From NCBI RefSeq assembly GCF_034424625.1, contig NZ_CP139976.1:4216001-4280000 (forward strand): a DNA stretch of 64,000 nt, given 5' to 3'. The notes beneath the pieces were generated by a model that made no database searches, had not been told where the DNA came from, and saw nothing but the letters and a program-made list of their open reading frames with translations. The stretch is from Janthinobacterium lividum (GTDB lineage Bacteria > Pseudomonadota > Gammaproteobacteria > Burkholderiales > Burkholderiaceae_D). Below are positions 56,635 to 64,000 of the stretch, piece after piece; positions within the stretch are counted from its first letter, which is position 1; every line of letters starts with the position of its first letter. The translations under genes were made by a program, and so were the position numbers.

Positions 56635-56745
56635 AGCCAACCGGGTATTTCAGGGACCGGAAGCGGTGCGGCGCGCCGCTTCCAGTCCCGGGACAGCGCT
56701 GCTGTAGCAGATTCGACTGACGCTGCGCAGGCCAGCACCTGCGCC
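56635..56745 (+). promoter_or_regulatory. Possible cobalamin riboswitch upstream of the TonB receptor gene
   Basis: The 245-bp gap before the receptor contains GGGACCGGAAGCGGTGCGG, AGTCCCGGGACAGCGCTG followed by CTGTAGC, and GGCCAGCACCTGCG in the order of the conserved B12-riboswitch blocks (GGGAA..GGTG, CCGGGACAG..CTGTA, CAGGAnACCTGC). A perfect 8-bp stem (GGAAGCGG/CCGCTTCC) is formed at 56659-56682. The GCCACTG and GGGAAGGC blocks are weak or missing, so this is a partial match made by eye. Confidence 0.45.
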
Positions 56746-56787
56746 CTCCCTTCCCGTAGCTTCCCTTCTGACAAAGACGACCTTCCC

Positions 56788-58833
56788 ATGCGACATGCCG
56801 TTCCCCTTTTCCTGCTTGGCGCCAGTGCGCTGCCCATCGCCCCCTTCTCTTTCGCCCAGCAAATGTCCGACACGCGCGCTGAACAGGCCGCGCCGCTGGC
56901 GACCCTGCCCGAAGTCAAGCTGATCGACCAGTCCGGGCCGGACGCGCCCCTGCCGGGCATCACGCGCATTTCCCGCGAGACCCTGCAGCGCCAGCAAGCC
57001 ATGGACATGGCCGACGTCTTCGCCAGCGAAGCTGCCGTCAGCGTGGGCGGCGGCGCCAGCAATGCGCAGCGCATCTACCTGCGCGGCGTCGACGGCGCCA
57101 ACCTGAACATCAGCATCGACGGCGCGCGCCAGGGCCGCAGCCTGCACCAGCACCGGGGCGACCTGGGCGGCATCGATCCCGACCTGCTGAAACAGGTCGA
57201 TATCCAGCCCGGCCCCAGCGCCGACGCGGGGCCGGGCGCGCTGGGCGGCAGCATCCGCTTTGACACCGTCGATGCGCAGGACTTGCTGGCGCCTGGCAAA
57301 CGCGCCGGCGCCAGCGTACGCGCGGCGTACGCCAGCGCCGACGAAGCGCGGCGCGGCGCCGTCAGCGTGTATGGCATGCTGGGCGAGACGCTGGAAAACA
57401 AGCTGGGCTTGCTGGCCCATGTCAGCGCCGTCAACCGCGACAACTACCGCATCGGCGGCGGTGGCGACGTGCCCAATTCGGCCGGGCATGACCGCGACTA
57501 CCTGCTCAAATTGAGCTTGCTGGACCTGGCCGGGCATAGCCTGCGCCTGGGCGCGGCGCGCAACCGCAATGCGGGGCTCTACCTGTTCAGCCGGGTCGGC
57601 AGCGACAACGGCTATGCGCCCGCGAACGCCGTGCCCACCTACCAGCGCAGCGAACGCCATACCTATACCCTGGAACACCGCTACCAGCCGGCCGGCAATG
57701 CGCTGCTGGACTGGAAATTCAATCTGTACCTGAACGAGAACGAGCTGGAAGACGTCAGCCAGGCGCGCAGCGCGAGGACGACGGAACGGGGCGGCAGCGT
57801 GCGCAATACGGCAAACCTGGGCTTGGCCGGCACGCAGCACCGCCTGACGGCCGGCGCCGACTTCATGGACGAGGAAGGCATCACCAACGGCGTGCTGGGC
57901 GCCGCCATCCTGGGGCCGGGCCGCAAATCCACGCAGGCGCGCAATCTGGGCCTGTTCGTGCAGGAGCGCATGCGCTGGCAAGCCCTGCAGCTGTCGCTGG
58001 GCTTGCGCCACGACCGCTACGATACCGCCTTCGGACCGCGTACCGTCAAGGGTGGCAGGACATCGCCGAACGCGGGCGCCGAGCTGGAGCTGGGCCGCGG
58101 CGTGGGCGCCTTTGCCAGCTATGGCGAAGCCGTGCGCGCCAGCGGCATCATCCCCATCGGTTTCCTCACCAGCCTGGACAAAAAGAGCAATTTCAACAAC
58201 GGCAAGCCCTTCAAGCCGGAAACCTCGACCACGCGCGAAGCGGGCCTGAAGTACGAGGGCGCCAATGCGCTGCTGGACGGCGACAGCCTGACCGTACGCC
58301 TCGGCTACTTCGACACCCGCATTGCCAACCTGATCGAATGGGCCGGCCAGGGCGTCGTGTATCCCGCGTATATCCGCAACATGCCCGAGACCCTGCGCTC
58401 GAAGGGCTGGGAATGGAAGGCGCGCTGGCAGCGGGGCGGCTACGGCACGTCCGTCGGCGTGGTGCTGGCCGATACCACGGTGGGCGGCAAGCCCTTGAAC
58501 CCAGCGCGCCGCGTGGGCACGGCGCTGGGCGACCGGCTCACGTGGGACAGCCACTGGCAGATGCTGCCCGGCCTCACGGCCGGCTATACCCTGAACGCCG
58601 TGCGGCGCCTGGACGACGTGCCGAAAGCGGCAGTACAGCGGGCCGGCTACGTGCTGCACGACATCCAGCTGCAATGGCAGCCGGCCGCGCTGCGCGCGCT
58701 GAGCCTGGCGCTGGCCGTGCGCAACCTGGGCGACAAGCGCTACACGAGCCACAGTTCGCTCGACGGCGGCGTCGGCAATATCCTGCCGGAGCCGGGACGC
58801 GACGTGCGCGTGAGCGCCAGTTACCACTTTTAA
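56788..58833 (+). CDS. TonB-dependent receptor (haem/haemoglobin-receptor or corrinoid type)
   Basis: 681 residues; signal peptide 1-23 (ending SFAQ). The plug domain contains DMADVFASEAAVSVGGG, RIYLRGVDGANLNISIDGARQGRS and a DPDLLKQVDIQPGPS strand, as in HmuR-type receptors. The barrel follows and ends in VSASYHF with the terminal Phe needed for insertion. No clear TonB box was identified, but LPEVKLIDQ near 40 may serve. It lies 245 bp after the PaaZ-like gene behind a possible cobalamin riboswitch, and just before a tetrapyrrole methylase gene. Ligand could be a corrinoid, haem or metal chelate. Confidence 0.87.
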   Translation: MRHAVPLFLLGASALPIAPFSFAQQMSDTRAEQAAPLATLPEVKLIDQSGPDAPLPGITRISRETLQRQQAMDMADVFASEAAVSVGGGASNAQRIYLRGVDGANLNISIDGARQGRSLHQHRGDLGGIDPDLLKQVDIQPGPSADAGPGALGGSIRFDTVDAQDLLAPGKRAGASVRAAYASADEARRGAVSVYGMLGETLENKLGLLAHVSAVNRDNYRIGGGGDVPNSAGHDRDYLLKLSLLDLAGHSLRLGAARNRNAGLYLFSRVGSDNGYAPANAVPTYQRSERHTYTLEHRYQPAGNALLDWKFNLYLNENELEDVSQARSARTTERGGSVRNTANLGLAGTQHRLTAGADFMDEEGITNGVLGAAILGPGRKSTQARNLGLFVQERMRWQALQLSLGLRHDRYDTAFGPRTVKGGRTSPNAGAELELGRGVGAFASYGEAVRASGIIPIGFLTSLDKKSNFNNGKPFKPETSTTREAGLKYEGANALLDGDSLTVRLGYFDTRIANLIEWAGQGVVYPAYIRNMPETLRSKGWEWKARWQRGGYGTSVGVVLADTTVGGKPLNPARRVGTALGDRLTWDSHWQMLPGLTAGYTLNAVRRLDDVPKAAVQRAGYVLHDIQLQWQPAALRALSLALAVRNLGDKRYTSHSSLDGGVGNILPEPGRDVRVSASYHF

Positions 58834-58878
58834 GCGACTCCACCATCCCACTCACCCATCCGTAAAGAGAAGAGAACC

Positions 58879-59643
58879 ATGACCTATACCACCCAAGCGG
58901 GCGCGCGCTGCGGCCTGTACCTCGTCAGCGCCGGCATCGGCGACCCTGACAGCATCACCGTGAAGGCGCAGAAAACCCTGCGCGGCGTCGATATCGTGTT
59001 CGGCATCCCGCGCCTGCTGGAAGCGTTTGCCGACCTGCTTGACGGCAAGGAACTGCACAAGGCGGGCCACGGCCTGTTCAGCCCCCTGGCGCGGCGCGAC
59101 ACGCCGGAAGAGGAAGTCGACGCCATGGAAAAACAGACGCGCGACATCATCCACGCGGCGGCGGCGGCCGGCAAGACCGTCGCGGTACTCGACTATGGCG
59201 ACGCCATGATCTTCGGGCCGCAATCGGGCTACCTGAGCGAGTTCAGCGAACTGAACCCGGTCGTCATCCCTGGCATCTCCTGCTTCAATGCGGCCAATGC
59301 GGCGCTGGCCCGCGATGTCACCGGAGGCAAGCACAGCCGTTCCGTGATCCTCGCCGCCTCGGCCGACACGCGCGACGACTACACGGGCAGCGACACCCTG
59401 GACAAGCTGGCCGCCACGGGTTCCACCCTGGTCTTCTTTACCATGCGCGCCGACCTGCCCTCACTGGTCGAACGCCTGGCGCGCCACCTGCCCGGCAACA
59501 CGCCGCTCGCCATCGTCGCCCACGCGGGCGCCGACGCAAAACAGGCCGTGCTGCGCGCCACGCTGGCCACGGTGCTGGCCCGCACGGAGAACGAAAAGCC
59601 GCCGTTCGAACACCTGGTGTATGTAGGCGATTTCCTGGGCTAA
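58879..59643 (+). CDS. Tetrapyrrole (corrin/porphyrin) methylase family protein
   Basis: 254 residues, SAM-binding two-domain fold. LYLVSAGIGDPDSITVKAQKTL (the GxGxGDPxxLT motif as GIGDPDSIT), AVLDYGDAMIFGP and VIPGISCFNAANAAL are the family hallmarks. Members methylate uroporphyrinogen or precorrins. It follows the TonB receptor by 45 bp and is probably cotranscribed. With no other cobalamin-synthesis gene nearby it may modify an imported tetrapyrrole or be a paralogue with a new substrate. Confidence 0.8.
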   Translation: MTYTTQAGARCGLYLVSAGIGDPDSITVKAQKTLRGVDIVFGIPRLLEAFADLLDGKELHKAGHGLFSPLARRDTPEEEVDAMEKQTRDIIHAAAAAGKTVAVLDYGDAMIFGPQSGYLSEFSELNPVVIPGISCFNAANAALARDVTGGKHSRSVILAASADTRDDYTGSDTLDKLAATGSTLVFFTMRADLPSLVERLARHLPGNTPLAIVAHAGADAKQAVLRATLATVLARTENEKPPFEHLVYVGDFLG

Positions 59644-59655
59644 GTAATCCTCAGG

Positions 59656-59787
59656 AAATTATTGTGAATTTATGACGAACAGAACCGGATGCTATGCAAG
59701 GCGCCCGCTGCGACGCAGTGCGAGCACTGCTAGCAGCGGGCAACGCCGCAGAGCGCCGGTTATGGAAGTCAGAAATCACAATAATTT
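59656..59787. repeat. 132-bp inverted-repeat element (MITE-like)
   Basis: The ends are inverted copies of about 30 bp. The left starts AAATTATTGTGAATTTATGAC, broken by small differences from the right (complement AAATTATTGTGATTTCTGAC); both arms end in AACCGG. The core (59695-59755) is GC-rich and can fold on CCCGCTGC/GCAGCGGG. It lies between two converging gene ends and encodes nothing. No target duplication is obvious. Confidence 0.65.
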
Positions 59788-59799
59788 ATTGGGGGTTAC

Positions 59800-61407
59800 T
59801 TAGGCCAGGCGCATCCAGGCCGCCGGCGCGGCGCCCTCCGTGCCGTCCTGCGGCCCGGGCAACGCCGCGCAGCGGCCATCTTCCAGCCGCACGATGCGGT
59901 CCGCCACGTGGCGGGCGACAGGCAGATTGTGCGTGATGAGCAGCAGGGCCAGGCCGCGCGCCTCCTGCACGTCGAGCAGCAGCCGCAGCACCTTCGCCTG
60001 CACCGAGGCATCGAGCGCGGCGGTCGGTTCATCGGCCACCAGCACGGCCGGATCGGCGATCAGCGCCCGCGCGATGGCCAGGCGCTGCAATTCCCCGCCG
60101 CTCAAGCTGCGCGCCTGGCGCTTCAGGAAGGCTTCTGTGGCCGGCAGGCGCACGTCGGCCAGCGCCCGCAGCGCCGCCGCACGGATCGCGTCCACGCTGA
60201 CGCGATCCGCGATGGCGAGCGGCTCGGCCACCGCCTCGAATACGCTGAAGTGGCTGGCCACCGAGGCGCCCGCATGCTGCGGCACGTAGGCGATGCCCGC
60301 CGCCGCGCCCCCCTCTTCGCGCTCCGGCGTGGTCACTGTGCCCGCATCGGCCTGCTGCAAGCCGACGAGGATGCGCGCCAAAGTCGACTTGCCCGCGCCG
60401 GACGCGCCGACGATGACCACCGTTTCGCCCGACTGCACCTCCAGGTCGACGCCCGCCAGTACGGCTTGCCCGCCCAGGCGCTTGTGCACGCCGCGCGCGG
60501 ACAGCACGGTGACGATGCCGCCGCGCAGGCAGGCCACGCCCGTGGCATCGAGCGCCGGCGCTTTCTCGCCGCAGCGGGCGATACGCTGGCTGCAGCGGCT
60601 GGCGAAGGCGCAGCCGCGCGCGCCCTCTTCATGGGTGCCGGCGATGCCCTGCAAGTCCTTGCCATTCTCGCGCGGCCAGGCGCGCAGCAGGCCGCGCGTG
60701 TAGGGATGGCGCGGCGCCGCCAGCACCGCTGCGGCCGGCCCCGTTTCCACGGCGCAGCCGCCGTACAGCACCAGCACGTCGCCATCGAGCGCGCGCGCCA
60801 GTTCCAGGTCGTGCGTCACCACCACCAGCTGGCGCTGCGCCGCTTCGGCGCGCAGGCGCCCGAGCACCAGCGCGCTGGCGGCGGGATCGAGCGCGGACGT
60901 CGGCTCGTCCAGCACCAGCAGTGCCGGGTCAGGCGCCAGCGCCGCCGCCAGCAGGACGCGCTGCAGCTGGCCGCCGCTGCATTGGGCCGGATAGCGCCGG
61001 TGCAGGTTTTCGGCCAGGCCCAGCGAAACCAGCAGGGCACCGGCCGCCAGTTCGGCTGGCCCCCGCCGCATGCCCAGATGCCGCCGCAAAGGCGCCGCCA
61101 CCTGCGCCAGCAAGGTGTGCTGGGGATTGAGGGCGTCGTGCACGTCTTGCGGCACCAGGCCAGCCTGGCGGCCGCGCCAGCGCCGCAGCGCCGCTTCGTC
61201 CGCATCCACCAGTTGCATGCCGCCGGCGCGCAAGCTGCCGCTGCCGCGCCCCGGCGCCATGCCGAGCAAGGCGCGCGCCAGCGTGCTCTTGCCGGCGCCC
61301 GATTCGCCGATGATCACCAGCGGCACGCCGGGGCGCGCCTGAAAATGCAGCTGGCGCAGCAGCTGGCGGCCATCCGCCTCGATGCAGAAAGCGGCCGCCG
61401 CTAGCAT
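59800..61407 (-). CDS. Fused dual ATPase of a Dpp/Nik-type ABC importer
   Basis: 535 residues from ATG 61407, overlapping the permease stop by 7 bp. Two complete nucleotide-binding domains are present. First: GESGAGKSTLARALL, CSGGQLQRVLLA, LLVLDEPTSALD and a DppD-type C-terminal extension (RHPYTRGLL, then ASRCSQRIARCGE with conserved cysteines). Second: GASGAGKSTLARILV, LSGGELQRLAIA, VLVADEPTAALD. The order is like GsiA/YejF. It powers import of the ligand bound by the partner encoded at the window's right edge. Confidence 0.92.
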   Translation of the reverse strand: MLAAAAFCIEADGRQLLRQLHFQARPGVPLVIIGESGAGKSTLARALLGMAPGRGSGSLRAGGMQLVDADEAALRRWRGRQAGLVPQDVHDALNPQHTLLAQVAAPLRRHLGMRRGPAELAAGALLVSLGLAENLHRRYPAQCSGGQLQRVLLAAALAPDPALLVLDEPTSALDPAASALVLGRLRAEAAQRQLVVVTHDLELARALDGDVLVLYGGCAVETGPAAAVLAAPRHPYTRGLLRAWPRENGKDLQGIAGTHEEGARGCAFASRCSQRIARCGEKAPALDATGVACLRGGIVTVLSARGVHKRLGGQAVLAGVDLEVQSGETVVIVGASGAGKSTLARILVGLQQADAGTVTTPEREEGGAAAGIAYVPQHAGASVASHFSVFEAVAEPLAIADRVSVDAIRAAALRALADVRLPATEAFLKRQARSLSGGELQRLAIARALIADPAVLVADEPTAALDASVQAKVLRLLLDVQEARGLALLLITHNLPVARHVADRIVRLEDGRCAALPGPQDGTEGAAPAAWMRLA

Positions 61408-62186
61408 CGCGCGCGCTCGTCGAGGCCCTGGCCCAGCAGCGCCAGCGCAATCAGCAGCATGGCCAGGCACAGCCAGGCCGCCAGTATCCAGGCGCGCGCA
61501 TCCGGGTGGGCAAGATAGGGCATGGTTTCATTGAGCATGCCGCCCCAGGTCGGGGTACGCGGATCGGCCAGCCCGAGGAAGGCCAGGCCCGCGTAGTGAA
61601 ACACGGCGCGGCGCACCAGGGCCACGGCTTGCACGGCCAGCAATCCCGCCATGGCCGGCCACACATGGCGGCGCAGCAGGTAGATGCCCGACGCCGCCGC
61701 CAGGCGTGCCGCGTCCAGGCTCTCCTGGCGCCACACCTGGCGCAGGCGCAGCCGCAGCGCGCGAAATTCGACATCCCAGCCGAATGCCGCCAGCATCGCC
61801 ACCAGGGCCGCCACGCCCGGCTGCATGGCCGAGGCGATGACGATGAAAACCAGAGTCGATGGCAAGGCGCTGAACAGGTCGGCCAGCCGCAGCACCAGCA
61901 TATCGGCCGCCGGCCAGGCCAGCCCGCACAGCGCCAGCAGCACGGCCAGCGCGATGCTGGCGGCGCTCACGGCCACGCCGATGCCCAGGGTCGGCAGCGC
62001 GGCGACGGCCAGGCGGCGCAGCACGTCGCGTCCCAGGTCATCGGTGCCCAGCCAGTGCAGGGCGCCGGGCGGCGCCAGCACGGCATCCATGGCGCCGCCG
62101 GACGCCGGCTGCAGCCAGCTGGCGCCGGCCAGCATCAGGGCCAGCACCAGCAGCAGCCCGGTCCCCGCGCGCACGGACGCGTTCAT
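61401..62186 (-). CDS. ABC importer permease, DppC/NikC type
   Basis: 261 residues from ATG 62186, ATGA overlap with the previous permease. The pattern LHWLGTDDLGRDVLRRLA near the N-terminus and the EAA loop (EFRALRLRLRQVWRQESLDAARLAAASGIYLLRRHVWP) identify the DppC/NikC half. Five to six membrane segments; C-terminal region WGGMLNETMPYLA is typical. Confidence 0.9.
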   Translation of the reverse strand: MNASVRAGTGLLLVLALMLAGASWLQPASGGAMDAVLAPPGALHWLGTDDLGRDVLRRLAVAALPTLGIGVAVSAASIALAVLLALCGLAWPAADMLVLRLADLFSALPSTLVFIVIASAMQPGVAALVAMLAAFGWDVEFRALRLRLRQVWRQESLDAARLAAASGIYLLRRHVWPAMAGLLAVQAVALVRRAVFHYAGLAFLGLADPRTPTWGGMLNETMPYLAHPDARAWILAAWLCLAMLLIALALLGQGLDERARC

Positions 62187-63172
62187 GGCGCGCGCTGCGC
62201 GCGCCGCGCCAGGCGGGCGGCCAGTGCATCGGCCAGCAAGTTCATGGCGAACAGCAGCAGCCCCGTCGCCAGCAGGGCGCCGCGCACCAGCGGGTAGTCG
62301 TGCTTGACGATGGCGTCCGTCAGCACCAGGTTGATGCCGGGATAGGCAAAGACGGTTTCCGCGTACACGGCGCCCGACACCAGGCGCGCGGCCACGCCGC
62401 CCAGGCGCGACAGCACGACGGCAAGCACGTTGGGCGCCAGGTGGCGGTAGCGCAAGGCGAACGGCCCCACGCCCTGCGCGCGGGCCAGGTCCATGAAGGT
62501 ACGCTGCCGTACGCTGACGGCCGTGGCGCGCGCGCTGAGGAATACGCCGGCGGCCGCTGGCAGCGCCATGGCGCACACGGGCAGCACCAGGTGCTGCGCG
62601 CGCTCCAGCCATGCTGCCGCACCCGTCTGCATGGAAAACGGCGCCATGGCGCCATTGCTGGGAAGCCATTGCAAACCATAGGCGAACAGCATGACCAGGC
62701 CCATCGCCAGGGCGAAAGGCGGGATGCTGTCGAGTGCCAGGGTGGCGGCCGTCAGCACGCGGTCCGGCGCCCTGCCCTGCGCGAACGCGGCCTCGATGCC
62801 CAGCACCACGCCCAGCAGCAGGGCCAGCGCCAGCGCGCAAGCCACCAGCAGCAGGGTCCATGGCAGGTGCTGCGCCAGCAAGTGCGCCACCGGCATGCCG
62901 TGGCGCACCGAATAGCCGAGATCGAGGCGCAGCAGCTGCGCCAGGTGTTCCAGGTACAGCTGCCACAGCGGCTGGCCGCCGCCCAGGCCATGGCGCGCCA
63001 GCAGGGCACCGCGTTCGGCCGCATCGAGTTCGATCAGCGCATCCTGCCCCAGGATGGCCGTGACGGGGTCGCCAGGCATGAGCAGCGGCAGCGCGAAGTC
63101 GAGGCTGACGAGCGCCAGCAAGGCCAGCGCATAGCCCGCGGCGCGCCGGCCCGGGAACGTAGAAGCGCTCAG
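62183..63172 (-). CDS. ABC importer permease, DppB/NikB type
   Basis: About 329 residues if it starts at CTG 63172. No ATG or GTG exists in the right place, and the first in-frame alternative, TTG 63121, removes most of the first membrane segment. GGGAG stands 6 nt before the CTG, which supports it. Family marks are LLMPGDPVTAILG, LGYSVRHGMPVAHLLAQHLPWTLLL, the EAA region VRQRTFMDLARAQGVGPFALRYRHLAPN, and the C-terminal VFAYPGINLVLTDAIVKHDYPLVRGALL. Pairs with the DppC-like permease. Confidence 0.85.
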   Translation of the reverse strand: MSASTFPGRRAAGYALALLALVSLDFALPLLMPGDPVTAILGQDALIELDAAERGALLARHGLGGGQPLWQLYLEHLAQLLRLDLGYSVRHGMPVAHLLAQHLPWTLLLVACALALALLLGVVLGIEAAFAQGRAPDRVLTAATLALDSIPPFALAMGLVMLFAYGLQWLPSNGAMAPFSMQTGAAAWLERAQHLVLPVCAMALPAAAGVFLSARATAVSVRQRTFMDLARAQGVGPFALRYRHLAPNVLAVVLSRLGGVAARLVSGAVYAETVFAYPGINLVLTDAIVKHDYPLVRGALLATGLLLFAMNLLADALAARLARRAQRAP

Positions 63173-63185
63173 CGTCGGCTCCCGT

Positions 63186-64000
63186 CTACTGCACGAACAT
63201 CAGTTTGTTCAGCGGCAGCGAGATGCCGACGGCGATGCCGCCCGGCGTGAACCACGGCCGCAGGCGCGCATTGGCCGCCGTGATCCACTGCGGCGAATAC
63301 AGGAAAAACGCCGGCAGCTCCTCGGCATAGATGGCCTGGGCGCGGTCGAGCAGCGCGCGCCGTTTGGCCACATCGACGGTGCCGACCTGCTGCTGCAGCA
63401 GCTCGAGCAGATCGGCGCGGCGGAAGGCATCGCTGAAGGCGCCGTTGCCCGCCGTTTGCCGCAGCATGCTTTCCGGGTCCCCATTGCTGCCCTGGCTGAC
63501 GAGAGCCAGGTCGAAATCGGCCGCGACCATGCGCGCGCCCAGGATACCGCCATCCATGATGCGCACATTGACTTCCATGCCCAGCTTTTCCAGCTGGCCA
63601 GCCAGCTGGCTGGCGGGCCGCGCCAGGCTGCGCGTCGCCGCCAGTTCAAGCACCCACGGCTTGCCGCCGCTGTCGCGCAGGCGACCGTCCGGCGCGGCGC
63701 GGTAGCCCAGCTCCGCCAGCATGCGGCGCGCTGCCACCGGATCGTAGGCATACGCATCGAACGGCGCCCCGCTCTGCCAGATGCTGCCCCGCACGAAGCG
63801 TCCGGCGGACACCTCGCCCTGCCCGTTCTCGACCACCCGCAGCAGTTCCTGCCGGTCGATGCCGCGCGCGATGGCCTGGCGCAGGCGCTTGTCGGCAAAC
63901 GGCGGGAGCGCATGATTGAAGCGCAGCCGCACCGGATGGCCGGAAGGCGCGCTGACCACGGTGGCAAAGCGCGTCACTTCGGCAGCCAGGGGCGCCGGCA
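63186..64000 (-). CDS. Family 5 extracellular solute-binding protein, N-terminus beyond window
   Basis: The frame is open at the right edge; the C-terminal ~270 residues are seen. RFNHALPPFADKRLRQAIARGIDRQELL is the domain signature of SBP_bac_5 (DppA/NikA/OppA), followed by GSIWQSGAPFDAYAYDPVAARRMLAELGY and YAEELPAFFLYSPQWITAANARL. Ligands of this family include peptides, nickel chelates and, for E. coli DppA, haem. The linked TonB receptor and tetrapyrrole methylase make a tetrapyrrole or metal chelate worth considering. Confidence 0.9.
   Translation of the reverse strand, partial: PAPLAAEVTRFATVVSAPSGHPVRLRFNHALPPFADKRLRQAIARGIDRQELLRVVENGQGEVSAGRFVRGSIWQSGAPFDAYAYDPVAARRMLAELGYRAAPDGRLRDSGGKPWVLELAATRSLARPASQLAGQLEKLGMEVNVRIMDGGILGARMVAADFDLALVSQGSNGDPESMLRQTAGNGAFSDAFRRADLLELLQQQVGTVDVAKRRALLDRAQAIYAEELPAFFLYSPQWITAANARLRPWFTPGGIAVGISLPLNKLMFVQ

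Overview
The window looks like chromosomal DNA of a GC-rich betaproteobacterium of the Oxalobacteraceae (Janthinobacterium/Duganella/Massilia type). This rests on base composition, the 2-methylcitrate operon with AcnD/PrpF instead of PrpD, and the general protein style. It is an inference, because no rRNA or marker gene is present. No tRNA, rRNA, CRISPR array or insertion sequence was seen.

1-12.4 kb: a siphophage-type tail module on the minus strand (tail tube, G/GT tail chaperones with a -1 slippery site, 1524-aa tape measure, tail-tip protein, J-like fibre protein running off the left edge). It is headed by a Q-like antiterminator, a small winged-helix protein and a divergent S24 (CI/LexA-like) repressor with three matching operator-like sites. 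No terminase, portal or capsid gene lies between regulators and tail, so the locus resembles an SOS-controlled F-type tailocin rather than a complete prophage.

12.4-24.4 kb: propionate catabolism (prpE, then prpB-prpC-acnD-prpF behind a near-perfect sigma-54 promoter with PrpR-like upstream sites), interrupted by an MBOAT/SGNH O-acetylation pair, followed by two small paralogous proteins. 24.5-34.8 kb: a metallo-beta-lactamase-fold hydrolase, a serine acetyltransferase, and an MFS + RND efflux operon with a convergent LysR.

35-38.4 kb: a three-gene operon that I read as a new variant of the bufferin/MNIO system. A secreted protein fuses a DUF2282 (bufferin-like) cysteine-rich domain to a c-type cytochrome and a SUMF1/FGE-like domain. 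It is followed, in overlapping frames, by a DUF692 (MNIO) enzyme and a DUF2063 partner. Next come a VOC protein and gshA.

40.9-56.5 kb: a probable tropone/tropodithietic-acid-like biosynthetic region. It holds indolepyruvate oxidoreductase (a route to phenylacetyl-CoA), a permease and LysR. An acyl-CoA-dehydrogenase-like protein lacks the catalytic Glu. A minus-strand operon encodes GST, an HFCD flavoprotein, a PatB C-S lyase, a class I amidotransferase, an M23 peptidase, a periplasmic protein and a thioesterase. Divergent from it are gshB and a PaaZ paralogue whose aldehyde dehydrogenase half has lost both catalytic residues. A shared AATATCTGA motif occurs upstream of lysR and in the divergent promoter. 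The enzyme set suggests that a tropone made from a phenylacetate-catabolism shunt product is sulfurised with glutathione as donor.

56.6-64 kb: a TonB-dependent receptor behind a possible cobalamin riboswitch, a tetrapyrrole-methylase-family protein, a small inverted-repeat element, and a convergent Dpp/Nik-type ABC importer (fused dual ATPase, two permeases, and a binding protein cut by the right edge). Together these suggest a tetrapyrrole, corrinoid or metal-chelate uptake locus.
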